Assembly (NCBI GenBank): GCA_030746295.1
Contig: JASLMY010000125.1
Coordinates: 1-14,045 of the forward strand
Reading direction: 5' to 3'
DNA length: 14,045 nt
DNA from: Alphaproteobacteria bacterium
GTDB lineage: Bacteria > Pseudomonadota > Alphaproteobacteria > GCA-2731375
Shown: positions 1 through 7,947 of the stretch, in pieces
Layout: the number at the start of each line of letters is the position of its first letter
How positions within the stretch are numbered: position 1 is the first letter of the stretch
Notes under the pieces: generated by a model
Database searches by the model: none
Told to the model about the DNA's origin: nothing
Seen by the model: the letters and a program-made list of their open reading frames with translations, nothing else
Made by a program: the position numbers and the translations under genes

Positions 1-2
1 TT

Positions 3-263
3 CTGCGCAAAATCGTCGGCTTCTGTCGAGAGAAATTGGAGCGCGAGGACCGCATGACCTATTATTCCCTCGACCAATGCCGCAAAATGCAAACCAAGGC
101 CGGCTATGGTGTGGCCGACATCTACCGGGAGATCGAGGAAGGCGCGCCGGAACGCTTCGCGATCGACGACTGTGCCGAGAAGCATCGAACCGAGACCGGA
201 TACTATGACTGGCAAAGGGTTCACAGTTCCGCCAAGTACGCGCGTCGCCGGCAACGACGCTAA
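3..263 (+). CDS. hypothetical protein, 5'-truncated by the window edge
   Basis: This frame is open from the first bases of the window to a TAA stop at 261-263, so the gene may begin upstream. Internal starts are possible at TTG 36 and ATG 54, but neither has a clear Shine-Dalgarno sequence. The visible product is charged and soluble, with no membrane segment. It contains FCREKLEREDRM followed by TYYSLDQCRKMQ and ends in a very basic tail (ARRRQRR). The spacing of aromatic residues and cysteines around YYSLDQC faintly recalls the small secreted DUF3551 proteins common in alphaproteobacteria, but too little is visible to assign it. Codon third positions are moderately G/C rich, compatible with a real gene. 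It ends 44 bases before the tandem-GNAT gene on the same strand. No function is assigned. Confidence 0.4.
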   Translation: MRKIVGFCREKLEREDRMTYYSLDQCRKMQTKAGYGVADIYREIEEGAPERFAIDDCAEKHRTETGYYDWQRVHSSAKYARRRQRR

Positions 264-307
264 GGCTGCCCGTCGACCCGGTTCGCCATGACAGCAACGG
301 CATCGCG

Positions 308-1285
308 ATGAAGATCCGTCCATTCGCCGACGGCGACGAAGCCCCGGTAGTCGCTCTTTGGGAAGCTGCCGGCCTGCTGGTCAATCCGCTGAACGATGCC
401 CGCCGCGACATCGCCTTCTGTCGCGACAGCGGCCATGGCGAGGTCATGGTCGGCGAGGCGGAGGGCCGCATCGTCGCCACCGTCATGGTCGGCCATGACG
501 GCCATCGCGGCTGGGTCTACTATCTCGCCACCGAGCCGGCCTCGCGGGAGCGGGGTATGGGACGGCAAATGATGCAGGCGGCGGAAGACTGGCTCACGAA
601 ACGCGGCGTCCAGAAAGTCGAGCTCATCGTCCGCGACACCAACACCGCCGTCATCGGCTTCTACCAGCGCCTCGGCTATGCCGCCGAGCCGCGGGCGATC
701 CTGGCCAAGCGGCTGGACGGCATCGCCGTCGCCGCCGGGGGCCAGATGTCGGACCAAGAGGTCGTCATCACCTATCTCGAGATGACCGAGCGGCCGTCCC
801 TGCCCCATATCGAGTCGACGGCGCGGAAGCTGGCGCTGCTGCGTTCGGAATCACCGACGGTCTCGTTCTATCACTACCTCTACGACGCCGTCGGGCGGGA
901 GTGGTTCTGGACCGACCGCAAGAAGCTCGACGACGAAACGCTGAAAGGGATCATTCAGGACCCCCTGGTCGACGTTTTCGTGCTCTATGTCGACGGCGCG
1001 CCGGCTGGCTATTTCGAGCTCGACCGCCGCGCCATGCCGACGATCGACCTCGCCTATTTCGGCATCATGCCGGAATTCATCGGCCTCAGGCTCGGGCCCT
1101 ATCTCTTGGGCCAAGCGATCGAGGCGGCCTGGCGGCACGATCCGGCGCGCCTCACCGTCAACACCTGCACCCTCGACCACCCCAAAGCCTTGCCGCTCTA
1201 CCAGCGCTTCGGCTTCCGGCCCTACGACCAGCAGCACCTGCCGGCGCCTTGGCAGCGCGGCGACGACGTCGCCTATGACGTCTGA
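308..1285 (+). CDS. tandem-domain GNAT family N-acetyltransferase
   Basis: The protein has 325 residues and holds two GNAT folds, which transfer an acetyl group from acetyl-CoA to an amine. The first (about residues 1-137) resembles the YpeA/RimI-like group: it opens MKIRPFADGDEAPVVALW, has the acetyl-CoA loop RERGMG (80-85) and ends with FYQRLGY (118-124). The second (about 150-320) opens EVVITYLEM, has a GLRLGPYLL cofactor loop (259-267) and LYQRFGF (297-303). An internal methionine, M147, lies exactly where the second domain would start as a separate protein, so this looks like a fusion of two once-separate genes. The ATG at 308 lacks an obvious ribosome binding site, but domain homology starts there. 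The acceptor substrate is unknown. The gene converges on aapP with only 26 bases between, and I see no clear terminator hairpin in that gap. Confidence 0.9.
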   Translation: MKIRPFADGDEAPVVALWEAAGLLVNPLNDARRDIAFCRDSGHGEVMVGEAEGRIVATVMVGHDGHRGWVYYLATEPASRERGMGRQMMQAAEDWLTKRGVQKVELIVRDTNTAVIGFYQRLGYAAEPRAILAKRLDGIAVAAGGQMSDQEVVITYLEMTERPSLPHIESTARKLALLRSESPTVSFYHYLYDAVGREWFWTDRKKLDDETLKGIIQDPLVDVFVLYVDGAPAGYFELDRRAMPTIDLAYFGIMPEFIGLRLGPYLLGQAIEAAWRHDPARLTVNTCTLDHPKALPLYQRFGFRPYDQQHLPAPWQRGDDVAYDV

Positions 1286-1311
1286 CCGGATCGGGCGCCG
1301 GAGCGGCCGCC

Positions 1312-2103
1312 TCAGTGGGCCAGGATCTGGCTCAGGAACAGCTTGGTGCGGTCGCTCTGCGGGTTCTCGAAGAACTCCTTCGGCGTGTTCTGCTCGACGA
1401 TCAAGCCTTCGTCCATGAAGATCACGCGGTCGGCGACGCGGTTGGCGAAGCCCATCTCGTGGGTCACCACCAGCATGGTCATGCCGGTCGCCGCCAGCTC
1501 GATCATGACGTCCAGCACCTCGGCGATCATTTCGGGATCGAGGGCCGAGGTCGGCTCGTCGAAGAGCATGATGCGGGGTTGCATGCAGAGCGCCCGGGCA
1601 ATGGCGACGCGCTGCTGCTGACCGCCGGAGAGCTGGCCCGGGAACTTGTCCGCCTGCTCGGGAATGCGGACCCGCTCGAGGTATTCCATCGCCAGTTCCA
1701 GGGCCTCGGCCTTCGGCATCTTGCGCACCCAGATCGGCGACAGCGTGCAGTTCTGCAGCACCGTTAGATGCGGGAACAGGTTGAAGGACTGGAAGACCAT
1801 GCCGACTTCGCTGCGGACCTGGTCGATGTTCTTGAGGTTCGTGTCGAGGGTGACGCCGTCGATGATGATGTCGCCCTGCTGATGCTCCTCCAGCCGGTTC
1901 ATGCAGCGGATGAGCGTCGATTTGCCCGAGCCCGAGGGGCCGCAGATGACGATCCGCTCGCCTTTGTAGACGGTCAGGTCGATGTCCTTGAGGACGTGGA
2001 ACTGCCCGAACCACTTGTTCATCGCGGTGAGTTGGATAATCACCTCGGTCGATGCGGCGGAGGCGATTTGGCCGTTGCCGGCGGCCGTTTCCGTGGAGGT
2101 CAT
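1312..2103 (-). CDS. aapP: general L-amino acid ABC transporter ATP-binding protein AapP
   Basis: This is the cytoplasmic ATPase of the Aap polar amino-acid importer. It carries Walker [10 protein letters not shown] (residues 55-63), the Q-loop region [13 protein letters not shown], signature LSGGQ (158-162), Walker B IMLFDE (178-183) and switch H215. These are the canonical features of polar-amino-acid transporter ATPases, and the closing segment ([18 protein letters not shown]) is typical of the family. The chosen ATG at 2103 gives 263 residues and is preceded by GGGAG at an 8-base spacing. An alternative ATG at 2124 overlaps the aapM stop as ATGA but has no Shine-Dalgarno sequence; it would add seven residues. 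It is the last gene of the aapJQMP operon, 17 bases after the aapM stop with the chosen start. The first ~20 residues are a Ser/Thr/Ala-rich extension of no obvious function. Confidence 0.93.
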   Translation of the reverse strand: MTSTETAAGNGQIASAASTEVIIQLTAMNKWFGQFHVLKDIDLTVYKGERIVICGPSGSGKSTLIRCMNRLEEHQQGDIIIDGVTLDTNLKNIDQVRSEVGMVFQSFNLFPHLTVLQNCTLSPIWVRKMPKAEALELAMEYLERVRIPEQADKFPGQLSGGQQQRVAIARALCMQPRIMLFDEPTSALDPEMIAEVLDVMIELAATGMTMLVVTHEMGFANRVADRVIFMDEGLIVEQNTPKEFFENPQSDRTKLFLSQILAH

Positions 2104-2120
2104 GTCTGCTACTCCCGCCG

Positions 2121-3452
2121 TCATGCGTCGTGGTCGGTGCTCAGCTTCGTCTCGAGCCGCTGGCTGTATTTCGACATGGCGAAGCAAAGGACGAAGAAGA
2201 TAGAGGCACCGATGAGCAACGGCTCCTTATGCAGGCCGCGCCAGGGCACGTCCTGGCTCGCCGCCTGGATCATGTTCAGGATGTCGAAGAGGCCGATGAT
2301 CGTGACCAGCGTCGTATCCTTCAAGAGGCCCATGAAGCTGCCGACGATATTCGGGATCATGTATTTGAGCGCCTGCGGCATGATGATGAGGCTCATCGAC
2401 TTCCAATAGCTGAGCCCCATCGCATGCGCGGCCTCGTATTGCCCCTTGGGGATCGCCTGCAGGCCACCGCGGACGATCTCGGCCATATAGCAGGCACTGA
2501 AGAGGCAGACCGCGACGATCACCTGCACCAGCTTGTTGAGCTGGAAGCCCTCGGGCAGGAAGAGCGGGAACATGGTCGTGGCCATGAAAAGGACGGTAAT
2601 GAGCGGCACCGAGCGGAAGAGCTCGATGAAGGTGATCGACAACACCCGGATCACCGGCAGCTTCGAGCGCCGGCCCAGGGCCAGCAGGATGCCGCCCGGC
2701 AAGGCCGTGGTGATGCCGACACCGGAAATCACCAGGGTCAGGAACAACCCGCCCCACCGGACCCAGGAGACGCCGGGGACCGTCCAGCCCATCTGCAGCA
2801 GATAGATGACGACGAAAGCCGCGGCGAAGATCAGCAACAGGACATTGCGCTGCATGCCGTCGGACTTGTTGCCGAGGCCGAGAATACCCACCATCGCCTC
2901 GGGCAGCGAGCGGTCGGCGACGACGCCGATGATCGCGTGCACGGTGTTCGCGATCAGCACCAGAATCGCGGCCGAGAGCATTACCTGCAGGAAGATGCCC
3001 TTGTCGCCACCCATGAAGAGATAGGCGGCGAGGAACGGATAGAAGACCACGGTGCTGAGGCCGAGCACGGTCTTGAGCTTGACTCGCGGCAGCCACAAGG
3101 GCGCCAGCCAAACCGCCAGCAGGATCACGGCGAGGTTGATCCGCCATTGCTCGGCGGCCGGAAAGCGGCCGTAGATGATCGCATTGAACCAGACGATCAC
3201 GCCGGCCCAGCAAGCCCCGTCCGGGTTCTTCTTCAGGCACTCGCGATAATTCTCGGCGTCCCAGACGCTGTCGACGATGCCCCATTGCCAAAGCGGCGCC
3301 ACGAACATGTAAATGACCGCCAAGGCGACGATCGTCAGAATTGCGTTGTACCAGTTGTTGAACAGGTTCTCGCGCAGCCATTGGATTGGGCTGACGCGCT
3401 GATCGGGCTGTTGGGCCATGCCGCCGCCGGTCTCGTTCGTCGTCGCCACCAT
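2121..3452 (-). CDS. aapM: general L-amino acid ABC transporter permease AapM
   Basis: This inner-membrane permease of the Aap importer pairs with AapQ. The protein has 443 residues. The N-terminal part carries the family-typical stretch [15 protein letters not shown], a periplasmic loop with NPDGACW (76-82), and early membrane helices near 36-54, 104-121 and 128-147. The C-terminal half is the standard transport domain starting WGGLFLTL (233-240), with the EAA loop EAAHAMG starting at E340 that docks on AapP. Between them, residues about 150-227 add two further hydrophobic segments (about 154-176 and 203-221). From memory, the rhizobial AapM (about 384 residues) lacks these. The start at 3452 lies 2 bases after the aapQ stop; an in-frame ATG twelve codons in (MAQQPDQ) is an alternative start. 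It is part of the aapJQMP operon and probably translationally coupled to aapQ. Confidence 0.93.
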   Translation of the reverse strand: MVATTNETGGGMAQQPDQRVSPIQWLRENLFNNWYNAILTIVALAVIYMFVAPLWQWGIVDSVWDAENYRECLKKNPDGACWAGVIVWFNAIIYGRFPAAEQWRINLAVILLAVWLAPLWLPRVKLKTVLGLSTVVFYPFLAAYLFMGGDKGIFLQVMLSAAILVLIANTVHAIIGVVADRSLPEAMVGILGLGNKSDGMQRNVLLLIFAAAFVVIYLLQMGWTVPGVSWVRWGGLFLTLVISGVGITTALPGGILLALGRRSKLPVIRVLSITFIELFRSVPLITVLFMATTMFPLFLPEGFQLNKLVQVIVAVCLFSACYMAEIVRGGLQAIPKGQYEAAHAMGLSYWKSMSLIIMPQALKYMIPNIVGSFMGLLKDTTLVTIIGLFDILNMIQAASQDVPWRGLHKEPLLIGASIFFVLCFAMSKYSQRLETKLSTDHDA

Positions 3453-3454
3453 GC

Positions 3455-4660
3455 CTAGCGTTCCCTGATCTGGACGCGCTTGTTGTAAACGTTCAACAGC
3501 CCGGAAATCGACAGGCTGACGGTCATGTAGAACAGCATCGTCATGGCCACGATCTCGATCGCGTAGCCGGACTGGTTGAGCGAGGTCTGCATGAACAAGG
3601 CGACGACGTCCGGATAGCCGATCGCGACCGCCAGCGAGGAGTTCTTGACCACGTTCATCCACAGGCTGATCAGCGGCGGGATGATGGCGCGCATCGCCTG
3701 CGGGATGACGACCAGCCTCAGCGTCCGCCCCGGCCGGTGGCCGAGCGAATAGGCGGCCTCGGTCTGCCCCTTGTGCACCGACTGGATGCCGGCCCGCACA
3801 CTTTCGGCGAGATAGGAGGAATGATAGATCGTCAGCGCCACCAGCAGCGCCAGGAAGGCCGGCGGCACCTTGAAGCCGCCCTGGAAGTTGAAGCCCTTGA
3901 GCGCCGGGACCTCCCAGTCGAGCGGGGCGCCGGTGGCATAGAAGGTCGCCAGCGGCAGAACGACGAGAACCGCCAGGCCGATCCAGATGGTCGGGAACTG
4001 CTCGCCCGTCTCGTCCTGGCGCTTGTGCGCCCACTTCTTGAGCCAGACCACGGCGACGATCGCCACGATCAGTGCCACCACGGAGGCCCAGAACAGCTCG
4101 CCGAAGATGGGCGAGGGGCTGTAGAAGCCGCGGTTGTTGAGGAACGAGAAGCCGGCACCGAAGAGGTCGTAGCTCTGCTTCGGTCGCGGCAGCAGCGCGA
4201 AGACCCCGAGGTACCAGAAGATGATCTGCAGCAACAACGGCGTGTTCCTGAGGATCTCGACATAGGCCGAGGCCAGCTTGGAGACCAGCCAGTTCGACGA
4301 CAGCCGCATGATGCCGACGAAGAAGCCGAGAAACGTCGTGAGAACGATCGCGATCAGGGAAACGAAGAGCGTGTTCAGGATCCCGATGAGGAAGATCCGA
4401 CCGTAAGTGTCGCCGACCTCGTAGGAGATCAGCTTGAAGTCGGTATCGAAGCCGGCGGTCAGGAACAGGAAATCGAAACCCGAGCTCATGCCCCGGGCGG
4501 CAAGGTTGGCGCTGGTGTTGGACACCAGGTACCAGGCTAGCCAGGCAACGGTGCTGAAAGTGACGATTTGATAGAAGACCGAACGAACGCGCTCGTCGTA
4601 TATCAACGCAAGCCCGCTCGAACCGCCGCCCGTTCGCGCCCCCTTCTCGGAAACGGCCAT
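3455..4660 (-). CDS. aapQ: general L-amino acid ABC transporter permease AapQ
   Basis: This is the first inner-membrane permease of the Aap importer, at 401 residues, close to the usual AapQ length. It starts MAVSEKGARTGG, then has a first membrane helix (about 30-47), a long loop, and the transport domain from TYGRIFLIGILNTLFVSL (85-102). The conserved loop YVEILRNTPLLLQIIFWY (133-150) is typical of polar-amino-acid permeases. The EAA loop EAAYSLGHRPGRTLRLVVIPQAM begins at E301 and contacts AapP. Further hydrophobic helices lie near 192-208 and 225-241, either side of the charged stretch KKWAHKRQDETGE. The start codon at 4660 is preceded by a weak AGGA. A strong hairpin lies 27 bases upstream, between this gene and aapJ. 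The stop is followed 2 bases later by the aapM start, so the two subunits are probably translated together. Confidence 0.94.
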   Translation of the reverse strand: MAVSEKGARTGGGSSGLALIYDERVRSVFYQIVTFSTVAWLAWYLVSNTSANLAARGMSSGFDFLFLTAGFDTDFKLISYEVGDTYGRIFLIGILNTLFVSLIAIVLTTFLGFFVGIMRLSSNWLVSKLASAYVEILRNTPLLLQIIFWYLGVFALLPRPKQSYDLFGAGFSFLNNRGFYSPSPIFGELFWASVVALIVAIVAVVWLKKWAHKRQDETGEQFPTIWIGLAVLVVLPLATFYATGAPLDWEVPALKGFNFQGGFKVPPAFLALLVALTIYHSSYLAESVRAGIQSVHKGQTEAAYSLGHRPGRTLRLVVIPQAMRAIIPPLISLWMNVVKNSSLAVAIGYPDVVALFMQTSLNQSGYAIEIVAMTMLFYMTVSLSISGLLNVYNKRVQIRER

Positions 4661-4687
4661 GGTTCCTACCGTGTTATGTCATAAAGC

Positions 4688-4725
4688 GAATGGCGCCCAA
4701 CCTGATACAAGGATGGGCGCCATTC
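4688..4725 (-). terminator. aapJ-aapQ intergenic stem-loop (attenuator or mRNA stabiliser)
   Basis: A perfect 12-bp inverted repeat has arms GAATGGCGCCCA (4688-4699) and TGGGCGCCATTC (4714-4725), read on the plus strand. Inside it, after an A-A mismatch, three more pairs form (4701-4703 with 4710-4712), leaving a six-base loop. It lies just after the aapJ stop and 27 bases before aapQ. No long T-run follows it on the minus strand, so a full intrinsic terminator is unlikely. Hairpins at this place in binding-protein-first ABC operons commonly protect the upstream mRNA from 3' decay or cut read-through, giving more binding protein than permease. That role is inferred; the structure is seen directly. 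Confidence 0.75.
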
Positions 4726-4734
4726 AATCATCTC

Positions 4735-5775
4735 CTAGCGGAACGGCGGCGAGTACTGCAAGCCACCACGGGTCCACAAATCGTTGGCGGAGCCGGCGCG
4801 CGGGATGCCGATACCCTGCTTGCCACCACCCATGTAGGCCTCGTAGACCTGGCCGTAATTGCCGACCTGCTTGATGGCGTTATAGGCCCAATCCTTATCG
4901 AGACCGAGGCCCTTGTGCAGGTTGCCCTCGACACCGAGCATGCGACGCACTTCGGCGTTCTTTGAATTGGCCCGCATGTCGTCGACGTTGCCGGAATTGA
5001 TGCCCAGCTCTTCGGCCGCGATCAGGGCGTAGACCGTCCACTTGACGATGTCCATCCACTGCGAGTCGTTCTGGCGCACCACGGGGCCCAGCGGCTCCTT
5101 CGAGATGGTCTCGGGCAAGACGACGAAATCACCCGGGTTCGGGAACTTGGCTCTGATCGAGGCCAGGCCCGACTTGTCGTTGGTGACGGCATCGCAGCCG
5201 CCCTGCCGGAAGGTGTCGTCGCGGACGTTGTTGTCCTCGAAGGTCACTGGCTCCATCTGCAGCTTGTTGACGCGATTGTAGTCGGCAAGGTTGAGCTCGG
5301 TCGTGGTGCCCGTCAGCACGCAGACCGTGGCGCCCTTCAGCTCCAAGGCGCTCTTGATGCCGCTACCTTTCGGCACCATGAAACCCTGGCCGTCGTAAAA
5401 GTTGATCGCCGTGAAGTCGAGGCCGAGCTGGGTGTCGCGCAGCAAGGTCCAGGTCGTGGTCCGCGACAGCACGTCGGATTCGCCGTTCGCCATAGCGGTG
5501 AAGCGGGCCTGAGTCGATACCGATTGGATCTCCAGCTTCTTCTTGTCGCCCAACACCGCAGCGGCGATCGCCTGGCAAACGGCAACGTCGCTGCCGTACC
5601 AGTTGCCGTTTGCGTCCAGGTTGTAGAAGCCCGGCGACGGCTTGCCGACCTGGCAACGCAGATGGCCGCGCTTCTTGACGATCTCGAGCGTGCTTTCGGC
5701 CGAGGCGCCGGTGGCCCCAACCATGAGCAGCCCGGCCGCAGCAGAATACGCCGCCGCCATTTTGATTAGTTTCAT
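4735..5775 (-). CDS. aapJ: general L-amino acid ABC transporter substrate-binding protein AapJ
   Basis: This periplasmic binding protein catches L-amino acids and delivers them to AapQM. The chosen ATG at 5775 gives 346 residues, has a strong ribosome site (AGGGAGGA, about 7 bases upstream), and starts a clean signal peptide: MKLIK, a hydrophobic Ala-rich core, then cleavage after ASA (24-26). A further upstream in-frame start (5808) would only add a non-signal extension. The mature part has the family features: TLEIVKKRGHLRCQVG at the start, then NGNWYGSDVAVCQAIAAAVLGD, LSRTTTWTLLRDTQLGLDF, and a conserved C-terminal region DKDWAYNAIKQVGNYGQVYE. Length and motifs match AapJ rather than shorter single-amino-acid binding proteins. 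It is the first gene of the aapJQMP operon and is separated from aapQ by a stem-loop, suggesting extra expression of the binding protein. The 144-bp upstream gap should hold its promoter. Confidence 0.95.
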   Translation of the reverse strand: MKLIKMAAAYSAAAGLLMVGATGASAESTLEIVKKRGHLRCQVGKPSPGFYNLDANGNWYGSDVAVCQAIAAAVLGDKKKLEIQSVSTQARFTAMANGESDVLSRTTTWTLLRDTQLGLDFTAINFYDGQGFMVPKGSGIKSALELKGATVCVLTGTTTELNLADYNRVNKLQMEPVTFEDNNVRDDTFRQGGCDAVTNDKSGLASIRAKFPNPGDFVVLPETISKEPLGPVVRQNDSQWMDIVKWTVYALIAAEELGINSGNVDDMRANSKNAEVRRMLGVEGNLHKGLGLDKDWAYNAIKQVGNYGQVYEAYMGGGKQGIGIPRAGSANDLWTRGGLQYSPPFR

Positions 5776-5919
5776 GTTCACGTCCTCCCTAAGATAGACC
5801 AACTTCACTCTCTAGCGTGACTTTCAAGGCCCCTAAAGACCGAAGTGGGCACCACCCTAAACTTTGCCCCGTCCCATCGCAACAGGATTTCTGCGCCTGG
5901 GCGGGGGCCTTGCGAGGCC
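5776..5919 (-). promoter_or_regulatory. upstream region of aapJ, probable promoter with three TTAGGG repeats
   Basis: This non-coding gap must supply the aap operon promoter if the small gene upstream is not co-transcribed. On the minus strand TTAGGG occurs three times (plus coordinates 5787-5792, 5831-5836, 5855-5860), with start-to-start spacings of 44 and 24 bases. The copy nearest the gene overlaps the ribosome binding site. A weak -35/-10 pair, TTGCGA, 17 bases, TAGGGT, can be drawn using the farthest copy. The match to consensus is poor and the exact start point is uncertain. Confidence 0.3.
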
Positions 5920-6138
5920 TCATTTCTTAACCTTTGGCGGAGCCATTTCGCAGGCAAACCGCTTGTCGTAGGCGCGCGGATTATGCCGCTTCAGATCGGC
6001 TTGAATACGCTCCGCCCTGGCCTTGCTCTCCAAGCAACGCTGTTCGCTCTCGTAGCGGACCGAGCCCCAGCCCTCGATGGTGTCACCGCGGACCCAGGTG
6101 CCGTTCATCAAAAGAAAGACGACCAGTAAGTATTCCAT
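5920..6138 (-). CDS. small secreted or membrane-anchored hypothetical protein
   Basis: A 72-residue protein beginning MEYLLVVFLLMNGTWV, with a hydrophobic N-terminal segment (residues 3-16) that would act as a signal or anchor. A polar tail follows with two cysteines (C35 and C63) that could form a disulfide outside the cytoplasm. The middle, SVRYESEQRCLESKARAE, and the later NPRAYDKRFACEM have the look of small conserved alphaproteobacterial envelope proteins, but I know no function. The ATG at 6138 is chosen because the hydrophobic stretch starts there. A GTG at 6174 would add 12 residues containing four arginines, giving a more classical positive signal n-region, and it also lacks a clear ribosome site. 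The gene lies upstream of aapJ on the same strand, 144 bases away, and is divergent from metC. Confidence 0.65.
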   Translation of the reverse strand: MEYLLVVFLLMNGTWVRGDTIEGWGSVRYESEQRCLESKARAERIQADLKRHNPRAYDKRFACEMAPPKVKK

Positions 6139-6251
6139 GCGCGATTCAACCCGACAGCTTCTCCTCGCCACCACGAGCTCGACTAGATGCCGCCTCGATG
6201 GATAGGCGTCAAGGCAATCTGGCGTGATCTCGCCTCAGCTGTCATTATGGC

Positions 6252-6266
6252 GCGGCCCTCGGCCGC
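6252..6266 (+). repeat. GC-rich hairpin in the metC leader region
   Basis: In the 187-base gap between the divergent small gene and metC, GCGGCC (6252-6257) and GGCCGC (6261-6266) form a perfect 6-bp stem around a CTC loop. GGC/GCC pairs could extend it beyond a 3-base bulge. No T-run follows. It could be a leader structure or chance in GC-rich DNA. The rest of this gap shows no clear promoter or recognisable riboswitch. Confidence 0.35.
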
Positions 6267-6325
6267 AGCGCCTCATTGTCGAAGGCGCCGAACGCCATAT
6301 CCACGCCATCAGCAAAGCTTGTGAG

Positions 6326-7501
6326 ATGAAAGACGAAACCATCCTTGTTACCGCCGGACGCCACCCGGAAGAAAACCACGGCGTCGTCAACCCGCCCGTC
6401 TACCATGCCTCGACCGTTCTGCAGCCGACGCTCGCCGCCCGCGACGCATTGCGCGAGGCCAGCCTGAAAGGCGAGCGGGTCATCACCTACGGGCGCCGCG
6501 GAACGCCGACCATGTTCGCGCTCGAGGACGTCGTCACCGAGCTGGAGGGCGGCCATAGGGCGCGGATCTTCCCGTCCGGCCTGGCCGCCATCGCCACGGC
6601 GATCACCGCCTACGTCGCCAGCGGCGACCACATCCTGGTCGCCGACACGGTCTACGGGCCGTGCCGGAACTTCTGCGATACCGTGCTGGTCCGCTTCGGC
6701 GTCGAGACCACCTATTTCGATCCCACCATCGGCGACGAGATCAACGATCTTGTGCGCGACAACACCAAGCTTCTCTATTTGGAGTCGCCGGGCACGGCGA
6801 CCTTCGAGATCCAGGACATCCCCCGCCTGGCGGCTTGTGCCAAGGCGCGCGGCTTGACCGTGTTGATGGACAACACCTGGGCGACGCCACTCTACTTCAA
6901 GACTTTCCAGCACGGCGTCGACGTTTCGATCCATGCCGCCACCAAGTACATCGTCGGGCATTCCGACGCCATGCTGGGCATCGTCGTCACCAACAAGGAG
7001 GCGTACCCGGCGCTGGAGGACTGCACCAACCGCTTCGGCCAGACCGCGGGCCCGGACGACGTCTACCTGGCGCAGCGCGGCGTCCGGACGATGGCCGTGC
7101 GCCTCAAGCAGCATTGGCAGAGCGGCCTCGCCGTCGCCGAGTGGTTGGCGGGCCGGCCCGAGGTCGACTGCGTGATGCACCCGGGGCTCGCCGACGATCC
7201 GGGGCATGCCCTCTGGAAGCGGGACTTCGAGGGCGCCAGCGGCCTCTTCGGCGTCACGCTCAAGCCTTGCGATCACCAAGCCGTGGTCCAGTTCGTCGAC
7301 GGCCTGGAGTTCTTCGGCATCGGCAGCTCGTGGGGCGGCTTCGAAAGCCTCTGTATCCTCACCGATCCGAACAGCATGCGCAGCGCCCGGCCCTGGACCC
7401 GGCCGGGACAGACCTTGCGCCTGCATATCGGGCTGGAGGCGGCGGACGACCTGATCGCCGACCTAGAGGCCGGCTTCGGACGGATGAAGGCGGCGGCCTG
7501 A
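6326..7501 (+). CDS. metC: cystathionine beta-lyase (PLP-dependent)
   Basis: This enzyme cleaves cystathionine to homocysteine, pyruvate and ammonia in methionine synthesis, using pyridoxal phosphate in the cytoplasm. The product has 391 residues, the normal family length. Visible features are Y55 and R57 in [11 protein letters not shown] (contacting the neighbouring subunit's cofactor), the [10 protein letters not shown] segment, D182 in [11 protein letters not shown] (pairs with the PLP ring nitrogen), and the PLP lysine K207 in [12 protein letters not shown]. The form TKYIVGHSD and the C-terminal [10 protein letters not shown] are typical of proteobacterial cystathionine beta-lyases rather than gamma-synthases. 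The ATG at 6326 is chosen because family similarity starts at [14 protein letters not shown]; a GTG at 6224 would add 34 unrelated residues. The ribosome site is weak. It is first in the run metC-hisI-modABC and divergent from the aap side; from memory, metC beside aapJ recurs in alphaproteobacteria. Confidence 0.92.
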   Translation: MKDETILVTAGRHPEENHGVVNPPVYHASTVLQPTLAARDALREASLKGERVITYGRRGTPTMFALEDVVTELEGGHRARIFPSGLAAIATAITAYVASGDHILVADTVYGPCRNFCDTVLVRFGVETTYFDPTIGDEINDLVRDNTKLLYLESPGTATFEIQDIPRLAACAKARGLTVLMDNTWATPLYFKTFQHGVDVSIHAATKYIVGHSDAMLGIVVTNKEAYPALEDCTNRFGQTAGPDDVYLAQRGVRTMAVRLKQHWQSGLAVAEWLAGRPEVDCVMHPGLADDPGHALWKRDFEGASGLFGVTLKPCDHQAVVQFVDGLEFFGIGSSWGGFESLCILTDPNSMRSARPWTRPGQTLRLHIGLEAADDLIADLEAGFGRMKAAA

Positions 7502-7524
7502 GGGGGCGAGAGAGCGAGGGCGGC

Positions 7525-7947
7525 ATGGCGCCAGCGCGGTCGAGCAACGGGCCCAAGACCGAGGCGCTGCTGGCCGAGCTTCGGTTCGATAGCGACGGCC
7601 TGGTGCCCGCCATCGCCCAGCAGCACGACACGGGCGAGGTGCTGATGGTGGCCTGGATGAACGAGGCGGCGATCCGCGAGACCCTCGGCACGGGCCGGGT
7701 TTGCTACTGGTCGCGCTCGCGCGGACAACTCTGGCGCAAGGGCGAGAGCTCGGGCCAGGTGCAGGAGCTCCGCGAATTCCTCGTCGACTGTGACGGCGAC
7801 ACCCTGCTTCTCAAGGTCGACCAGACCGGCGTCGCTTGCCACACCGGACGGCGAAGTTGTTTCTTCCGCGCCGTCCGCGACGGCCGTCTCGAGACCATCG
7901 CCGAGGTCGTCGTCGATCCCGACACACTCTATGGCAAGGATCGCTAG
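7525..7947 (+). CDS. hisI: phosphoribosyl-AMP cyclohydrolase
   Basis: HisI hydrolyses phosphoribosyl-AMP to ProFAR, the third step of histidine synthesis, using zinc and magnesium in the cytoplasm. The 140-residue product carries the whole signature: [12 protein letters not shown] (39-50), [20 protein letters not shown] (61-80), the metal-binding DCDGD (88-92), and [12 protein letters not shown] (103-114) with C105, H106 and C112. It is the monofunctional form, with no HisE (phosphoribosyl-ATP pyrophosphatase) domain, as usual in alphaproteobacteria. The ATG at 7525 follows GAGGG by about 4 bases and starts 23 bases after metC. Its last 17 bases overlap the start of modA in another frame. No other his genes are in the window, so here hisI is separated from the usual hisBHAFE cluster. 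Confidence 0.95.
   Translation: MAPARSSNGPKTEALLAELRFDSDGLVPAIAQQHDTGEVLMVAWMNEAAIRETLGTGRVCYWSRSRGQLWRKGESSGQVQELREFLVDCDGDTLLLKVDQTGVACHTGRRSCFFRAVRDGRLETIAEVVVDPDTLYGKDR

Noticed and set aside
1286..1311. Bidirectional terminator between the convergent GNAT and aapP genes
   Set aside because: The 26-base gap is GC rich but I could not draw a convincing stem followed by a T-run.
2052..3458. Long open frame opposite aapM and aapP on the plus strand (about 468 codons)
   Set aside because: The translation is low-complexity (His/Asp/Glu/Arg rich) with no domain, and it lies antisense to clear transporter genes. It is a by-product of GC-rich codon bias.
5880..5935. Terminator hairpin for the small gene (GGCC...GGCC near 5907-5922)
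   Set aside because: The stem is short, needs a G-U pair and overlaps the stop region. No T-run follows on the minus strand.
6139..6325. Possible SAM-responsive riboswitch before metC
   Set aside because: I could not find the conserved core or pseudoknot of SAM-II or other SAM riboswitches; only a short GC-rich hairpin is present.
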